In this document: positions 32,624 through 40,602 of the stretch, in pieces | Numbering within the stretch: position 1 is the first letter of the stretch | Layout of the letters: each line of letters starts with the position of its first letter | Translations under genes and position numbers: made by a program | The notes under the pieces: model-generated | Databases searched by the model: none | The model's input: the letters and a program-made list of their open reading frames with translations, nothing else | Told to the model about the DNA's origin: nothing | Assembly: GCA_964242415.1 (NCBI GenBank) | Contig: CAXTAT010000007.1 | Coordinates: 124,001-188,000, forward strand | Source: DASWOJ01 sp964242415 | GTDB lineage: Bacteria; Pseudomonadota; Alphaproteobacteria; Acetobacterales; Acetobacteraceae | DNA length: 64,000 bases | Direction: 5' to 3'

Positions 32624-33694
32624 CTACTCCGGCGGGAAGATGGCGTGGCAGATCCTCGCATGCACGCCCTGCCGGCCATCGACCACCTGCGTCACCCCGA
32701 AATCCGCCGCCACGCTCATTAGCGAGTAGGCGTCGTCGCGGCTCAGCCCGCGATGCTCGGTGAGCAGCTTGAGCATGTCCAGGCTGGCATTGCGCATGGC
32801 CTGGTCGAGGTCCTCGTCGAAGCCGTGCGTCATCCAGTACCGCGGCGTCCGCAGCAACGGCGACGGAAAGCTGAAGTCGCGCCGGAGGAATAGCTGGAAC
32901 ACCACGTCGAGCGAGGCCTCGATGGCGGTGCCGCTGATCTCACCGTCGCCTTGGGAGATGTGCGGGTCGCCGATGGAGAACAGCGCGCCGTCCACCTGCA
33001 CCGGGTAGAACATCGTCGCCCCGGCGCCGATCCGCCAGTTGTCGATGTTGCCGCCGTGGCTGCCGGGCGGGATGGAGCTGACCCGGCCCACCGCGTCCGG
33101 CGCCACGCCAGCGGTGCCAAGGTGCGGGCGGACCGGGATGCGCAGGCCCTTCAGCGCCGGCTGGCGGCAGCAGTCGCGCGCCGGGGTGACGGTGCCGGGC
33201 ATAGTGTACTTGCCGGGGAAGTCATAGGCGAACGCCGCCTCGGCGGTTTCGCTGGCCGAGTCCATCCGGTAAATCGTCACCCGCTCCTTGCCGCCCATCT
33301 CCTGGTACAGGTGGCCCCAATGGGCGGCCAGGTTGGACCCGTACTGCAGCCGCGGCGTCATCTGCATGTAGCGGACCTCCAGCATGTCGCCTGGCCTCGC
33401 CCCCTCGACGCGGATCGGGCCGGTCATCAGGTGGACGCCGGGGTAGCGGTCCTCCGGGGGGATGGCGTCGAAGATCGCGGTGATGCCGGCGTCCATCATC
33501 AGCTCCGGCGCGTCGCCGGCGTGGTGGGTGATCGCCTCGGCGCGGACGATGTCGCCGCTGGCGATGGTCAGCACGGGGGCCAGCGCCGCATCGAAGTAGC
33601 CCCAGTGCATGGTCTGCGGCGTCGCCCGCAGCTCGTGCAGCGTCGGGCGCAGCCGGTCGCGTTCGGCCTGGTGCTCGTCTCGGATCAGGGTCAT
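32624..33694 (-). CDS. Acetamidase/formamidase family protein
   Basis: 356 residues. LRATPQTMHWGYFDAALAPVLTIASGDIV is the family N-terminus. HLMTGPIRVEGARPGDMLEVR, RPHLGTAGVAP and IPPGSHGGNIDNW follow, and IGDPHISQGDGEISGTAIE carries the catalytic/metal His. It cleaves short amides to ammonia and an acid. It is convergent with the amidohydrolase gene. Confidence 0.93.
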   Translation of the reverse strand: MTLIRDEHQAERDRLRPTLHELRATPQTMHWGYFDAALAPVLTIASGDIVRAEAITHHAGDAPELMMDAGITAIFDAIPPEDRYPGVHLMTGPIRVEGARPGDMLEVRYMQMTPRLQYGSNLAAHWGHLYQEMGGKERVTIYRMDSASETAEAAFAYDFPGKYTMPGTVTPARDCCRQPALKGLRIPVRPHLGTAGVAPDAVGRVSSIPPGSHGGNIDNWRIGAGATMFYPVQVDGALFSIGDPHISQGDGEISGTAIEASLDVVFQLFLRRDFSFPSPLLRTPRYWMTHGFDEDLDQAMRNASLDMLKLLTEHRGLSRDDAYSLMSVAADFGVTQVVDGRQGVHARICHAIFPPE

Positions 33695-33745
33695 GCCAAC
33701 CACCTTCTGCTGTGACCAATGCGCTGCCGCACCCCGGCGGGTTCC

Positions 33746-33834
33746 GTCATTGCGAGCCGGCTTCGGCGTGGCATAGGGGGGTGTACTGGCCGGGTTGCGT
33801 TCTGGCGCCTCCCTATGCCCCGTCGCAATGACAG
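33746..33834. repeat. Family A repeat, copy 6
   Basis: GTCATTGCGAGCCGGCTTCGG at the left and CCCCGTCGCAATGACAG at the right; inner arms reduced to CATAGGGGGG / CCTCCCTATG. It lies between the formamidase gene and the ABC genes. Confidence 0.75.
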
Positions 33835-33878
33835 GCGGGCAATGACGAATGGGTGAACCGGTCGAACCCAGGGGGCGG

Positions 33879-35477
33879 TCATGCCGGCAGCCTGGTGTCC
33901 TGGTCGGCGCCCATCACGCGCAGGAAGCGGGCCGTGGCCGGGTGCTTGGGCCGCGTCAGCATGTCGTGCGCCGGACCTGCCTCGGTCACCACCCCGTCGC
34001 TGAGGAACACTACGCAGTCCGCCACCTCCTCGGCAAACCGCAGTTGGTGCGTCGAGATGATCATCGTCAGCCCGCCCTCCACGGCCAGCCGCCGGATCAC
34101 GTCCAGCACCTCGCTGACCAGCTCCGGGTCCAGGGCGGACGTCGGCTCGTCGAGCAGCAGCACCTTGGGGCCGGGGGCCAGCGCCCGCGCGATCGCCACC
34201 CGCTGCTGCTGCCCGCCGGACAGGTGCCGCGGCAGCGCATCGGCGCGGTGCGCCAGCCCGACGCGCTCCAGCAGCTCGCGGGCTTTCCGTCCCGCCTCCG
34301 CCGCCGGCATGCCGTGCACCCAGCGGAGCGGCCCGGCCACGTTCTCCTGCGCTGTGAGGTGGCTGAACAGGTTGAACTGCTGGAACACCATGCCGACGCC
34401 CAGGCCCGCGCGTTCCCGCGCCAGGACGCCCGCCGGCTGCACGCGGCCGTCCCCGGCAAAGCCGAGGCGGTGGCCGCCGATCCGCACCTCGCCGGAATCC
34501 CAGTCCTCCAGCCGGTTGATGCAGCGCAACAGGGTGCTTTTCCCCGAACCGCTCGGACCCAGCAGGGCCACGACCTCCCCGGCCCGCACCGTGAGGTCCA
34601 GCCCGCTGAGCACGGCGTGCTTGCCGTAACGCTTGTGCAGGCCGAGGACTTCGACTGCCGCCTCGCCCTGGGCAAGCATGGCGGACCGCGCGGCCCGGTC
34701 CCTGGCCGCTGGGACGGCGCATCGCTCGGCTGGCAGCGGCTCGGGCGGCGGCGGGGTGGGCGGCGGGACCGCAGCGCCGCCGGCGCGACGGCCCGGGAGC
34801 AGGCGGGCGAGGCGCTCGCGCGGCGAGGGCCGGTCGAGGTCGAGCAGGTTCTCCGCCGCAAGCTGCATCACGGCGATGGCGCCGGTCAGCACCAGGTAGA
34901 TCGAGCCGGAGGCAAAGAAGATCGAGAAGAAGTCGAAGGTCGAGGACGCAAGCTGCGTGCTGCGCAGCGTCAGCTCCTGCACCGCGATGATCGACGCCAG
35001 GGACGAGTTCTTCAGCGCCGAAACGGCCTCGTTGCCAAACGCCGGCACCATGATGCGGATGGCCTGCGGCGCGATCACCCGCCGCATGAGCACCCGGGGC
35101 GTCATGCCCAGCGCCTGCCCGGCGAGGACCTGCCCGCGGTCAACGCCGAGCACGCCGGAGCGCAGGATCTCGGCGATGAACGGCGCCTCGTTCGCCGCCA
35201 GGGCCAGGCCCGCCGCCGCGATGGCGCTCAACCGCAATCCGATGTGCGGCAGCGCGTCGTAGGCGAACACCATCTGCAGGATGAGCGGCGTGCCGCGGAA
35301 GATCACGGCATAGCCGCGGGCCAGGACCGACAGCGCCCGGAGATGGCTGAGCTGCATCGACGCCAGCACCATCCCCAGCCCCAGCCCGCCGGCCAGTCCC
35401 AGGGCCGTCACCTGGATCGTGAAGGCGACGCCCTGGAGCAGATACGGCAGGCTGAGGTAATGGAGGAACAGCTCCAT
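33879..35477 (-). CDS. Polar amino acid ABC transporter, fused permease and ATPase
   Basis: 532 residues in one frame. Residues 1-215 are a HisM/ArtQ-type permease (LLQGVAFTIQVTALGLAGGLGLG, RGTPLILQM, EAA-type loop ALGMTPRVLMRRVIAPQAIRIMVPAFGNE at 123-150). A Pro-rich linker covers about 230-265. Residues 275-532 are the ATPase: Walker A LLGPSGSGKST (305-315), the FQQFNLF Q-loop, the signature LSGGQQQRVAIARAL and LLLDEPTSALDP. Fusion of the two functions in one chain occurs but is less common than separate genes. It is coupled to the binding-protein gene by a 1-nt overlap. Confidence 0.92.
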   Translation of the reverse strand: MELFLHYLSLPYLLQGVAFTIQVTALGLAGGLGLGMVLASMQLSHLRALSVLARGYAVIFRGTPLILQMVFAYDALPHIGLRLSAIAAAGLALAANEAPFIAEILRSGVLGVDRGQVLAGQALGMTPRVLMRRVIAPQAIRIMVPAFGNEAVSALKNSSLASIIAVQELTLRSTQLASSTFDFFSIFFASGSIYLVLTGAIAVMQLAAENLLDLDRPSPRERLARLLPGRRAGGAAVPPPTPPPPEPLPAERCAVPAARDRAARSAMLAQGEAAVEVLGLHKRYGKHAVLSGLDLTVRAGEVVALLGPSGSGKSTLLRCINRLEDWDSGEVRIGGHRLGFAGDGRVQPAGVLARERAGLGVGMVFQQFNLFSHLTAQENVAGPLRWVHGMPAAEAGRKARELLERVGLAHRADALPRHLSGGQQQRVAIARALAPGPKVLLLDEPTSALDPELVSEVLDVIRRLAVEGGLTMIISTHQLRFAEEVADCVVFLSDGVVTEAGPAHDMLTRPKHPATARFLRVMGADQDTRLPA

Positions 35478-36388
35478 CAGTTGGTCACGAGCTTCGGCTC
35501 CTCCATGTTCTCCGCGCCGAGCGACCACTTGTTCAGCATCGCCGTCTGGAGGCCGGCCTTCTGCAGCTCGACGAGGGCGGCCATGATGGCGTCGCGGAAC
35601 TTGGGGTTGCCCTTGGGGACCGCGATGCCGATGGAGTAGGGCAGCGTCACCGCGACCGCCTTGCCAAGCTGGTCCGGGTAGGCCTTGACCGCCTGGTCCA
35701 CGGTGTTCACGTCGTTCACGTAGGTATCCGCGCGCCCGGCCAGGATCGCCTGGATGCAGTCGGCGTTGTTGTTGAACAGCAGGACCGTGGGCTCCGGCTT
35801 GCCGGCCGCCTTGCACGGCGCGGCCAGGTTCTCCACCAGCGGCACCTCGACGAAGCCGGTGTTCTCCGCAGCGATGGCGCCGCACATCGACATATCGATG
35901 CCGGTGAGGTGCTTGGGGTTGCCCTTCACCACCAGCACGCCGTCGAACACCTTGGAGTAGGTGATGAAGTCGGCGGCCTTGGCGCGGTCCTCGGTGGCGT
36001 AGATGTCGGAGATGATGATGTCCGCCTGGCCGCTCTGCAGCGTCGGCAGCATGGCGGCGAAGGCGACCGGCTTGTAGGTCACCTTGAACCCGAGGCACTC
36101 GCCGAGTGCCTCGACCAGGTCGATGTCGAAGCCGATGAACTTGCTCGGGTCCTGTGGGTCGAGCGCCTCGTAGCCCGGCGTGTGCGGGTTTACGGCATCG
36201 ACGAGCGTCTTGCCCTTCAGCTCGGGGTTGGCGGCTTGCAGGGCCTGGCAGCCCGCCGGGGCGGCAGCCCACGCCTGCGCCGGGAGAGCAAGGGCGGCGA
36301 CACAGAGCAGCGCCAGGGCGCCCACCCATCGCCGTGGCGGCAACCACGGTCCGGTGCGGTGCCGGCAGCGACTCGATTCTGGCTTCAT
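35477..36388 (-). CDS. Polar amino acid ABC transporter substrate-binding protein
   Basis: 303 residues. A long signal peptide (hydrophobic core WVGALALLCVAALALPAQAWA, cleavage near residue 44) precedes the bilobal family-3 fold: KFIGFDIDLVEALGECLGFKVTYKPVAFAAMLPTLQSGQADIIISDIYATEDRAKAADFITYSKVFDGVLV. The ligand-binding Arg-type position is DRAKAADF. Ligand probably a polar amino acid or related amine. First gene of the pair with the fused permease-ATPase. Confidence 0.93.
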   Translation of the reverse strand: MKPESSRCRHRTGPWLPPRRWVGALALLCVAALALPAQAWAAAPAGCQALQAANPELKGKTLVDAVNPHTPGYEALDPQDPSKFIGFDIDLVEALGECLGFKVTYKPVAFAAMLPTLQSGQADIIISDIYATEDRAKAADFITYSKVFDGVLVVKGNPKHLTGIDMSMCGAIAAENTGFVEVPLVENLAAPCKAAGKPEPTVLLFNNNADCIQAILAGRADTYVNDVNTVDQAVKAYPDQLGKAVAVTLPYSIGIAVPKGNPKFRDAIMAALVELQKAGLQTAMLNKWSLGAENMEEPKLVTN

Positions 36389-36561
36389 GCTCAAGGCGGT
36401 GTTCCCTTCAATGTCTGCGAACCGAGTTGCACCTATGCAAGACCTCTGCCTTTCCAGGCATTCCCGGGCGTGAATTCACGAACTCCGCGGCCGTCAACCG
36501 GGGTTGCCGCGGTCATGGCCACCCGGCGCGGCCCTTTGCATAACGTTCGTGCAGCCTGACG

Positions 36562-36630
36562 CCTGCTTCTCCCTTTCCCTCCGGGCTTGGGCCGTGAAAC
36601 GGACCAAGGCCGGGGTGAGGAGGCGGGCAA
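36562..36630. repeat. Family B repeat, copy 3 (half copy)
   Basis: TTCTCCCTTTCCCTCCGGGCTTGGG then GGCCGGGGTGAGGAGGCGGGCAAG; matches the left half of copy 1 and lacks the right arm. The rest of the 263-bp gap shows nothing else. Confidence 0.7.
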
Positions 36631-36651
36631 GCGTCCAGACAGCGGCAGGGT

Positions 36652-37581
36652 TCACAGGACGCGCAGCCAGTGCTGCCAGCGCGGGTCCTGCATGACCCGG
36701 CGGGCGCGCATGTGCTTCCACACGCCATACTTGCGGAAGTCGAAGTCCAGCGCGGACACCTTCTCCTGCACCATCGACCAGGTTGCCCACTTCACGTCCG
36801 CCAGCGCCTTGTAAACCGCGATCCGCGCCATCGTCGCCGGTCCAGCATGGCCGAAGTACGCCTCGGTCAGCTCGGCCTCCTGGGCGGGGTCGAAGAACAT
36901 CTCGCCGAACCAGATGCCCAGGTCGTAGCAGCGGTCGTTGTTGGAGGCGTATTCGTAATCGATCAGCATGATCGTCTTCGCGTCATCGACCAGGAAGTTG
37001 CCGCTCATCGGGTCGTTGAAGCTGGGCACCAGGTCGAAGCCGGACGCGGCGATGGCGTCATGCGCCTCGCCGACCCGCTGCTGTAGCCAGTCGAAGTCCG
37101 CCGGCGCCCAGCCGCCCAGCGCGTCCACCTGCTGCACGTGCTCGCCGATCATGTCGAACACGGTCTTGGTCAGCCGCAGCGGCGGCCCCTGGTGCAGCCG
37201 CCAGAAGGCCGCGACGGCGGAGCGGCAGATGGCGGGGTCGCGGAAGTCGGCATGGGTGCAGGCGCGGCGGTCGGTGATGAACTCGGCGATCTCGATGCCG
37301 TCCGCCGCCAGCCAGTCGAACACCGCCGGGCCGACGCCGAGCGCGTGGGCGCTGTGGCTGGCGTCCATCGCGGCGGCGCGGTCGATGAACAGCTCGGTGC
37401 CCTTGCCGGGGATTTTCATGAAGTAGTCGGCTCCGGCCACCGAGACCCGCCAGTTGCTGTTGCTGATCCCGCCGCCGACCGGGCCGTAGCGTGGCGACGC
37501 GCCCTGCCAGGGGGGGACGCGGAGGATCGCCGCCTCCGCCTCCCGCTCCGCCTGCGTGGCAGCCTGGCCGCACTGCTTCAT
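36652..37581 (-). CDS. Choline/aminoglycoside-kinase-like phosphotransferase
   Basis: 309 residues, APH fold. GPVGGGISNSNWRVSVAGADYFMKIPG is the glycine-rich loop with the ATP-binding Lys. SFNDPMSGNFLVDDAKTIMLIDYEYASNNDRCYDLG holds the Brenner-type catalytic block (H replaced by F-N-D pattern) and the DYEYA metal site. Close to the choline/ethanolamine kinase group. It lies 13 bp after a second, diverged phosphotransferase, so the two may act together. Confidence 0.85.
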   Translation of the reverse strand: MKQCGQAATQAEREAEAAILRVPPWQGASPRYGPVGGGISNSNWRVSVAGADYFMKIPGKGTELFIDRAAAMDASHSAHALGVGPAVFDWLAADGIEIAEFITDRRACTHADFRDPAICRSAVAAFWRLHQGPPLRLTKTVFDMIGEHVQQVDALGGWAPADFDWLQQRVGEAHDAIAASGFDLVPSFNDPMSGNFLVDDAKTIMLIDYEYASNNDRCYDLGIWFGEMFFDPAQEAELTEAYFGHAGPATMARIAVYKALADVKWATWSMVQEKVSALDFDFRKYGVWKHMRARRVMQDPRWQHWLRVL

Positions 37582-37594
37582 CCCTGGCGCCCCA

Positions 37595-38524
37595 TCATAG
37601 CCGGTGCAGCCGGGCGGCGAATGCCCCATCCTGCTGGAACATCCGGGCGCGCAGCAGCCGCCACTCGCCGTATTTCAGGAACTCCAGGTCCCGCCGTGGC
37701 GAGGTGACGGCCATCGCCAGGCCCCATAGGCCCCAGAACACGTCATCGGCGAAGGCATGCAGGCGGCACCGGTTCAGGTCGCGCGCATCGTTGCGGCCGA
37801 ATGCCAGTTCCAGCGCAGGGCGCATCTCGGCCTCGAATTGGCAGGCCTCGTTGAGGACGACCCCGATGTCGTAGTGCGGGTCGGCCATCCCGGCGCAATC
37901 GAAATCGACCAGCATCACCCGGCCGCCGGGTCCGATCATGATGTTGGAGGACAGCCCGTCGGCATGGCAAGGCCGCAGGTCCCGGCCGCCGGCCAGCAAC
38001 GCCCCATGCGCCTGCCGCACCCCCGCCAGCAGTTCCGCAAGGTCCGGGGGCGCGGCTCCGGCGTTGCGGACCGTTGCGTCCATCGCCGCAACTTCGGTGA
38101 AGATGTCCCAGGCCCGGCGCAGCGGCGGCCCCTCGCGGAACGCCTGCTTCGCCGCCAGCACGGCGACCAGCACCTCCGGCCGGGCCAGGTCGCCCAGCCG
38201 CGCCGTGCGCCACGAGGGCGGCAGCAGGTCGATGCCGACCGCCTGGTGCTCTGGCAGGACGAAGCGCACCGCAGGCGACACGCCGAGCGCCGCGGCGGCC
38301 TGCGCCGCCTGCACCGTGGCGTGCAGGTCCACGAACGGCAGCGCGTCCGCCTCGCGCAGCTTCAGGAACAGCCCGGCGTCCGGCAGGCGCCAACAGCTCC
38401 AATCCACCGCCTGACACATCGGCGAGACGACCGCGGCCGGGCCGGGCTGCATCCTTGCGCCGTCTTCTGGGCCGTCCAGCGAAGCAGCCCGCAGCGCAGC
38501 TCGGGCGCGGTCCCAGGCTGTCAA
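37595..38524 (-). CDS. Second APH-fold phosphotransferase
   Basis: 309 residues from a TTG at 38524 that overlaps the stop of the upstream hydrolase; the next in-frame ATG is at 38452 (285 residues). PCHADGLSSNIMIGPGGRVMLVDFDCAGMADPHYDIG is the catalytic HxDxxxxN and DFDCAG metal block. The N-terminal P-loop is degenerate (SCWRLPDAGLFLKL). Paralogous in fold and C-terminal motif (FLKYGEWRLLRARMF versus FRKYGVWKHMRARRV) to the neighbour, so an old tandem duplication is likely. Confidence 0.8.
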   Translation of the reverse strand: MTAWDRARAALRAASLDGPEDGARMQPGPAAVVSPMCQAVDWSCWRLPDAGLFLKLREADALPFVDLHATVQAAQAAAALGVSPAVRFVLPEHQAVGIDLLPPSWRTARLGDLARPEVLVAVLAAKQAFREGPPLRRAWDIFTEVAAMDATVRNAGAAPPDLAELLAGVRQAHGALLAGGRDLRPCHADGLSSNIMIGPGGRVMLVDFDCAGMADPHYDIGVVLNEACQFEAEMRPALELAFGRNDARDLNRCRLHAFADDVFWGLWGLAMAVTSPRRDLEFLKYGEWRLLRARMFQQDGAFAARLHRL

Positions 38525-39765
38525 GCGGCGATCCCGTCCCGGCACAGCCGGGTCAGCACGCGCGTCACCAGCTCCGCCCCCAACGCGACATCGGCGGGAT
38601 GGGTGAACTCCGCCGGGTTGTGGCACAGGCCGCCGACGCTGGGCACCACAAGCATCACCGAGGGGCAGACGCCCGCCATGCTCACCGCGTCGTGCCCGGC
38701 GACGGTGTCCAGGTGACGCAGGGCGTGGCCCATCGCCGCAGCCTCCGCCGCCGCCATCGCCGCCAGCCCGGCGTCGAACGCCCCGGCGGAACGCCTGTCC
38801 ACCGGCCCGGCGTCGGCGCGCAGGCCGGCGGCCTCGGCGGCGGCCTCGATCTGCCGGGCCAGCTCGGCCTCGGCCCAGGTGAGCACTCCGGGTTCAGGGG
38901 ACCGCAGCTCCACGAACGTGACCGCCTCCGCCGGCACCACGTTGGGCGAGTTCGGCCGCACCTCGATCCGCCCGACCGAGCTGTGCAGCAGGCCCGGCGC
39001 GGCGTCTGCCATGGCGCGCACCGCGCAGACCAGCCGGGCGGCGCCCAGCAGCGCGTCCCGCCGCAGCGGCATCGGCGTTGGACCCGTGTGCGCGGCCTCG
39101 CCGGTGAACACGACGCGCTGCTTCACCGCCCCCCAGTAGCGGGTGAAGATACCAAGCCGCTCCCCGGCGTCGTCGAGCGCCCGGCCGCACTCGACATGCA
39201 GCTCGACGTAGGCGCCGGCCCGTGGCAGCACGCCGGTCCCGGCATAGCCGATGTCCCGCAAGGCCGTGCCGATGCGGACGCCGTCGCCATCGGCGCACGC
39301 CAGCGCATCCTGCAGCCCGAGCGTTCCAGCATAAACGCCGCTGCCCAGCAGGCTCGGCTGGAACCGTGCGCCTTCCTCATTGGTCCAGTTGACCACCGCG
39401 ACGTTGCAGCGTGGCCGCAGCAGGCCGGCCCGCACCTGGTCCTGCAGGTCGAGCGCGGCGGCGCAAGCGGCGGCGACGCCCAGGGCGCCATCGAAGCGGC
39501 CGCCCTGCGGCTGGCTGTCGAGGTGGGAGCCGGCCATCACGACCGGCGCGCCCGGCCCCGCCAATTCCAGCAGCCCGGCCATGTTGCCGATGGCGTCGAT
39601 GGCGACCTGCATTCCCGCGTCGTGCATCCAGGTCTGCAGCAGGTCGCGCGCCGCGCCGTCCGCGGCCGTGCAGGCGGGACGGTGGACGCCGCCCGCCGGG
39701 GTGGCGCCCACCCTATCCAGCGCGAGCAGCATCGCGTGCAGCCGCGCGGGACCCGGCTCAGCCAT
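38521..39765 (-). CDS. Zn-dependent N-carbamoyl-L-amino acid / allantoate amidohydrolase family
   Basis: 414 residues, M20 peptidase fold. VVMAGSHLDSQPQGGRFDGALGVAAACAA binds the first metal (His, Asp), NWTNEEGARFQPSLLGSGVYAG has the catalytic Glu pair, and VELHVECGRALDDAG the His ligand. The C-terminal HNPAEFTHPADVALGAELV carries the last metal His. The substrate group includes N-carbamoyl amino acids and ureidoglycolate precursors. Start at ATG 39765; its stop overlaps the start of the phosphotransferase gene. Confidence 0.92.
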   Translation of the reverse strand: MAEPGPARLHAMLLALDRVGATPAGGVHRPACTAADGAARDLLQTWMHDAGMQVAIDAIGNMAGLLELAGPGAPVVMAGSHLDSQPQGGRFDGALGVAAACAAALDLQDQVRAGLLRPRCNVAVVNWTNEEGARFQPSLLGSGVYAGTLGLQDALACADGDGVRIGTALRDIGYAGTGVLPRAGAYVELHVECGRALDDAGERLGIFTRYWGAVKQRVVFTGEAAHTGPTPMPLRRDALLGAARLVCAVRAMADAAPGLLHSSVGRIEVRPNSPNVVPAEAVTFVELRSPEPGVLTWAEAELARQIEAAAEAAGLRADAGPVDRRSAGAFDAGLAAMAAAEAAAMGHALRHLDTVAGHDAVSMAGVCPSVMLVVPSVGGLCHNPAEFTHPADVALGAELVTRVLTRLCRDGIAA

Positions 39766-39950
39766 GCCGGGCTCCGACGCCGCATCGAGGAAACTGGGCG
39801 GCCGAACTTACTGGGATCGGCCAGAGGCAAGTCATGACGCCGATCTTGCAAAAATCCTGCCATGCAGCCGGGGGCCGGTCATGCGCGGTCTATTGCCAGT
39901 GGCCCTTTGCGATGCCCGGTTTGCCTCCGCCGCCGCCCGTTGTTGCCCCG

Positions 39951-40048
39951 TCCCTCATTGCGACGCGGCAATCCAGGAGGTACAAGACGGGAACTGCAGC
40001 CCGCGCACACATGGATTGCCGCGCCGCAAGCGCGGCTCGCAATGACGG
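39951..40048. repeat. Family A repeat, copy 7
   Basis: TCATTGCGACGCGGCAATCCAGG at the left (left end shortened) and GATTGCCGCGCCGCAAGCGCGGCTCGCAATGACGG at the right. Confidence 0.82.
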
Positions 40049-40106
40049 CGGCGGTGGGCCTGGCGCCGTGGCGTAACGGTCGTCGGACTGACACCGGTCG
40101 CGGCTG

Positions 40107-40281
40107 CCTGCTCCCTCTCCCNNNNNNNNNNNNNNNNNNNNNNNNNNNNNNNNNNNNNNNNNNNNNNNNNNNNNNNNNNNNNNNNNNNNNNNNNNNNNNN
40201 NNNNNNNNNNNNNNNNNNNNNGGGAGAGGGAGCAGAAGCGGTCCTCACGGCGCAGGCGATTGCCCTGGCCGGAGGGAGAGG
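40107..40281. repeat. Family B repeat, copy 4, containing the assembly gap
   Basis: CTGCTCCCTCTCCC precedes the N run and GGGAGAGGGAGCAGAAG then GGCCGGAGGGAGAGGGA follows it, so a family B palindrome broke the assembly. Confidence 0.75.
40122..40221. other. Assembly gap (100 N)
   Basis: Exactly 100 unresolved bases, a scaffold placeholder; the true distance is unknown. The surrounding 39766-40602 stretch holds repeats, the gap and a sigma-54 promoter but no gene that could be recognised. Confidence 0.98.
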
Positions 40282-40460
40282 GAACTGACGCCAGTGTGCG
40301 ACCGCCTTCTCTTGCGCAGGTCATCGAATGGGACCCTCGGCGGCTGGCATGACCGTCTTATGGTTTTCTGTTGGGCAATGCCTGCCTGCCTGGCGCTTGA
40401 TCGGGCAACCTGCCTTGCAATCCCCGGGCGGCCTATGGCGGCAGGCTGTGAACCGGGAAC

Positions 40461-40475
40461 TGGCACAGCGTTTGC
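40461..40475 (+). promoter_or_regulatory. Sigma-54 (RpoN) promoter of the first urt operon
   Basis: TGGCAC-N5-TTGC, an exact -24/-12 element with the required 5-bp spacing, 127 bp upstream of the binding-protein ATG. RpoN with NtrC control is usual for urea and amide uptake under nitrogen limitation. No clear NtrC half-sites were identified upstream. Confidence 0.75.
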
Positions 40476-40602
40476 GATCCGCAACCACAAACCAACCACA
40501 AAACCGCGCCGACACGCGCGCCCCACGGACTGCGCCAGCAGCAAGCGGCGACCACCCCCGGCGCAGATCGCTGCGCCGGCTGATCCCAAACGGAGCTTCC
40601 CG

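Noticed and set aside
39862..40602. N-terminal extension of urtA through the assembly gap
   Set aside because: The frame passes through repeats and 100 N; the Tat-like leader begins at 40603.
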